Below are positions 61,950 to 64,000 of a DNA stretch of 64,000 bases, one piece after another. This stretch comes from Flavobacterium sp. CFS9. GTDB lineage: Bacteria; Bacteroidota; Bacteroidia; Flavobacteriales; Flavobacteriaceae. A program made the translations under genes and the position numbers. Position 1 is the stretch's first letter. Every line of letters starts with the position of its first letter. The stretch spans positions 5,306,017 to 5,370,016 of the forward strand of contig NZ_AP031573.1 in assembly GCF_041154745.1 (NCBI RefSeq). The letters run 5' to 3'. A model generated the notes under the pieces. The model was given only the letters and a program-made list of their open reading frames with translations. It was not told the origin of the DNA and ran no database searches.

Positions 61950-62513
61950 ATGGAAGAGCTTCTTGCATTTATAAATACTTTTCAGGCACTGGATCAAGAG
62001 ACCGAAAAGGCTATAAAAGACTCCTTTAAAGAAGAATTTTATAAGAAAAATGAAGTTATTATAAATGAAGGACAAATTTGTCCAAAACTTTACTTTATAA
62101 AATCCGGCTCAGTGCGAAGATTTTTTTATAATGACGGAGAGGATGTAACTAAATGGATTTATACTGATCACCAATTCATCACTTCATTGAGTAGTTTCTT
62201 TGAACAGAAACCATCATTTGAGCTTTTTCAGGCATGTGAGAATACCATACTTTATTCATTATCTTACACAGATGAGCAAATTCTATTAGAATATCCTTTA
62301 TTTTCAAAATTCTATATCAAGCTACTTAGAATTTATCTTTCAAAACTGAACGAATTTCATCATTATTATAAATCCATGAATGCTCAGGATAAATATTTTT
62401 ACTTATTAAATTCATTTCCTCCTATAATTGCAAAATCAAAACTAAAACATATTGCCTCGCTTATTGGCGTAAGTCAGGAAACATTGAGCAGAATCAGATC
62501 TTCAATTAATTGA
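61950..62513 (+). CDS. Crp/Fnr family transcriptional regulator
   Basis: This 187-residue regulator has a cyclic-nucleotide-binding-like beta-roll (about residues 20-110: FKEEFYKKNEVIINEGQICPKLYFIKSGSVRRFFYNDGEDVTKWIYTDHQFITSLSSFFEQKPS), a dimerisation helix and a short C-terminal HTH (LKHIASLIGVSQETLSRIRSSIN). The Cys set of Fnr is absent and the phosphate-binding Arg motif of Crp is not clear, as is usual for the many Bacteroidota proteins of this kind. It is 64 bases upstream of lpxA on the same strand. The signal is unknown. Confidence 0.82.
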   Translation: MEELLAFINTFQALDQETEKAIKDSFKEEFYKKNEVIINEGQICPKLYFIKSGSVRRFFYNDGEDVTKWIYTDHQFITSLSSFFEQKPSFELFQACENTILYSLSYTDEQILLEYPLFSKFYIKLLRIYLSKLNEFHHYYKSMNAQDKYFYLLNSFPPIIAKSKLKHIASLIGVSQETLSRIRSSIN

Positions 62514-62577
62514 TTTTACATCAAGAAAAAATTATTATATTTTTCCAACATTTGCTTTTCATATAAAGACAATCAAA

Positions 62578-63351
62578 TTGAAAAATACTACTATAAGCAA
62601 AAATGCAATTATTGGCTCAAATGTTCATATTGGCAATTACACAACTATTGAGAATGATGTAATTATTGGTGATAATACCTGGATTGGCAATAATGTAAAC
62701 ATACTTGATGGTGCGAGAATTGGTAAAAATTGTCAAATACATCCCAATGCCGTATTATCAGGAATCCCACAAGATTTAAAATACAAAAATGAATATAGCA
62801 CACTTGAAATAGGTGATAACAATATTATCAGAGAATTTGTTACTATAAACAAAGGAACTCAATCAAAACAAAAAACAGTAATTGGAAACCATAATTTAAT
62901 CATGTCCGATACTCACATCGGACATGATTGTTTCATTGGCAATAACTGCATTATAGGTTATAACGTGGGAATGGCTGGAGAAGTGACGGTAGGTGATTAC
63001 GTAAATATCAGCGGATTAACAGCAATTCATCAATTTTCAATTATTGGGGAGCATGCTATGATTAGCGGCATGAGCCGTATTGTTAAAGATATACCTCCGT
63101 ATGTACTCGCTGCACGCGAACCTCTAAGTTTTACAGGATTAAATATTGTTGGTTTAAAAAGAAGAGGCTTTGAGATTGAGAAAATACAAGAATTACAAGA
63201 AATATATCGTATCATCTTTCAGCAAAAAAGAAATACCTCCCACGCATTAGACTTTATCGAAAAACATCTGAAACAAACTTATGAACGTGATAAAATATTA
63301 GATTTTATCAAAAATTCATCCCGTGGAATTATAAAAGGAAACATGATGTAG
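62578..63351 (+). CDS. lpxA: Acyl-ACP--UDP-N-acetylglucosamine O-acyltransferase LpxA
   Basis: This 257-residue left-handed beta-helix enzyme catalyses the first step of lipid A synthesis, adding a hydroxyacyl chain to UDP-GlcNAc. Hexapeptide repeats (IGSNVHIGNYTTIENDVIIGDNTWIGNNV) fill residues 10-185. The LpxA-specific parts are the catalytic His segment NLIMSDTHIGHDC, AIHQFSIIGEHAMISG, and the C-terminal LKRRGFEIEKI and FIKNSSRGII. The start is TTG at 62578; no in-frame ATG precedes it before a stop and the first internal Met is far inside. Genomes of this group usually carry lpxA next to lpxD and lpxC-fabZ. Here it stands alone behind a Crp-type regulator, so it may be a second copy. Confidence 0.85.
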   Translation: MKNTTISKNAIIGSNVHIGNYTTIENDVIIGDNTWIGNNVNILDGARIGKNCQIHPNAVLSGIPQDLKYKNEYSTLEIGDNNIIREFVTINKGTQSKQKTVIGNHNLIMSDTHIGHDCFIGNNCIIGYNVGMAGEVTVGDYVNISGLTAIHQFSIIGEHAMISGMSRIVKDIPPYVLAAREPLSFTGLNIVGLKRRGFEIEKIQELQEIYRIIFQQKRNTSHALDFIEKHLKQTYERDKILDFIKNSSRGIIKGNMM

Positions 63352-63403
63352 TTATACTAATCTACTTATATTCAAACACCTGTTTTTTACAACAATTATT
63401 ATG

Positions 63404-63512
63404 GCGTTCCCCTCCGGGTCGGGCTGTTTGCTAAATCTTTTGCGATAGAAGCTTCAGGGGAATTTTTAAAAGCACGGTTATCGCAAAAGGATACCGCTCC
63501 CATCCCTAACGC
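63404..63512. repeat. Structured GC-richer intergenic element
   Basis: The element begins GCGTTCCCCTCCGGGTCGGG and ends CCCATCCCTAACGC, so its termini are inverse (GCGTT/AACGC). An inner inverted repeat is CTTTTGCGATA (63437-63447) with TATCGCAAAAG (63479-63489). It is markedly GC-richer than its surroundings and has no reading frame. It resembles a dispersed element I recall from Flavobacterium and related genomes, but copy number cannot be checked here. Confidence 0.55.
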
Positions 63513-63567
63513 GACCTTCGATAAAAAGAATATTCAAAGGAAAAAGAACTAAAAATCATCCGTGCTC

Positions 63568-64000
63568 GCTATTTTTTAACCGCAAAGTCCACGAAGGTTT
63601 ACGCAAAGAACGCAAAGTAAAAGGGCTGAAAGCCCGAAAGACATCAGCATGGTGCGAAGCGCTATGACTGATAATACCTAGTGTAAAACCGCCCTGAAAG
63701 GGCAGAAGCCATTCTCACTCCTGTAAATCAAAAAAAAAACGTTTGATCTGTGGGCTATTTTTAACCGCAAAGTCCACGAAGGTTTACGCAAAGAACGCAA
63801 AGTAAAAGGGCTGAAAGCCCGAAAGACATCAGCATGGTGCGTAGCGCTATGACTGATAATACCTAGTGTAAAACCGCCCTGAAAGGGCAAAAGCCATTCT
63901 CACTCCTGTAAATCAAAAAATCTGTGTTGACTTACGTTTTCGTCTGGCCAGTCAATTTCATCCGTGGGCTATTTTTAACCGCAAAGAGCGCAAGGATTTC
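63568..64000. repeat. Tandem non-coding repeat, two full copies and a truncated third
   Basis: Copy 1 (about 63568-63737) and copy 2 (about 63754-63920) are nearly identical and start GCTATTTTTAACCGCAAAGT. A third copy starts at 63968 and is cut by the window end. Each unit has GGGCTGAAAGCCC and GCCCTGAAAGGGC, two small hairpins, separated by an AGCGCTATGACTGATAAT segment. Spacing is 186 then 214 bases. The apparent minus-strand frame at 63678-63890 is a by-product of the repeat. Confidence 0.8.

Noticed and set aside
63678..63890. 70-codon minus-strand protein frame
   Set aside because: It lies across the non-coding tandem repeat and has no protein features.
63568..64000. CRISPR array
   Set aside because: Repeat units are about 170 bases, only two full copies are seen, and there are no short repeat-spacer alternations or cas genes.

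Overview
The window looks like a chromosomal segment of a Flavobacterium-type Bacteroidota. It is AT-rich. It has SusC-like plug and CarboxypepD-type TonB receptors, promoter elements of the Bacteroidota TAnnTTTG type, few visible Shine-Dalgarno sequences, and a complete subtype-iii type VI secretion system (T6SSiii), which is specific to this phylum. No RNA genes, CRISPR array or intact insertion sequence were seen. Gene calls rest on reading translated motifs; no database search was run.

Layout. 1-2.8 kb: the 3' end of a condensation/acyltransferase-type gene, a small membrane protein, and an AraC regulator whose end runs into a beheaded alpha/beta hydrolase (a deletion scar). 2.9-6.5 kb: a two-gene operon of a flavin amine oxidase and a ThDP-dependent 2-keto-acid decarboxylase. 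6.5-7.2 kb: tandem non-coding repeats. 7.2-9.5 kb: a PAP2 phosphatase and an EptA-type phosphoethanolamine transferase (probable lipid A remodelling). Divergent to these at 10.3-15.2 kb lie a response regulator, a histidine kinase, a PepSY-like protein and an outer-membrane beta-barrel receptor. 15.3-19.5 kb: trans-3-hydroxy-L-proline dehydratase, a probable pyrroline-2-carboxylate reductase, a beta-helix protein and an AraC regulator. 19.6-21 kb: MgtC-like and bestrophin-like membrane proteins. 21.2-25.2 kb: a siderophore-type TonB receptor divergent from a MarR regulator and a secreted unknown.

25.3-61.7 kb is one T6SSiii locus. Reading along the minus strand, tssE-F-H-G-N-K-O-Q-P-R plus an extra winged-helix/transmembrane protein form the core operon. 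tssB-tssC (sheath) are divergent on the plus strand. Downstream lie two effector islands, each headed by an almost identical hcp (tssD) gene and containing its own vgrG. Island 2 holds VgrG2, an unknown exported protein, a DUF2931-like lipoprotein, a Tle1-like phospholipase, a candidate chaperone, a PAAR-like (DUF4280) metzincin protease and a YwqK/MORN-like exported protein. Island 1 holds a GH73-type glucosaminidase with an overlapping lipoprotein, VgrG1, a helical-repeat candidate adaptor, a PAAR-Rhs protein with an HNH/LHH-type nuclease tip, and a SUKH (SMI1/KNR4) immunity protein. The locus thus appears to carry four effector types (DNase, peptidoglycan hydrolase, phospholipase, protease), each with a nearby candidate immunity gene.

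The least explained parts are these: the conserved hcp leader, which has a terminator-like hairpin and a possible competing arm; the same hairpin at the end of the core operon; the uncharacterised membrane protein ending the core operon; the candidate adaptor and chaperone between spike and effector genes; and the AraC/hydrolase scar. The window closes with a Crp/Fnr regulator, an lpxA gene with a TTG start, and two families of structured non-coding repeats.
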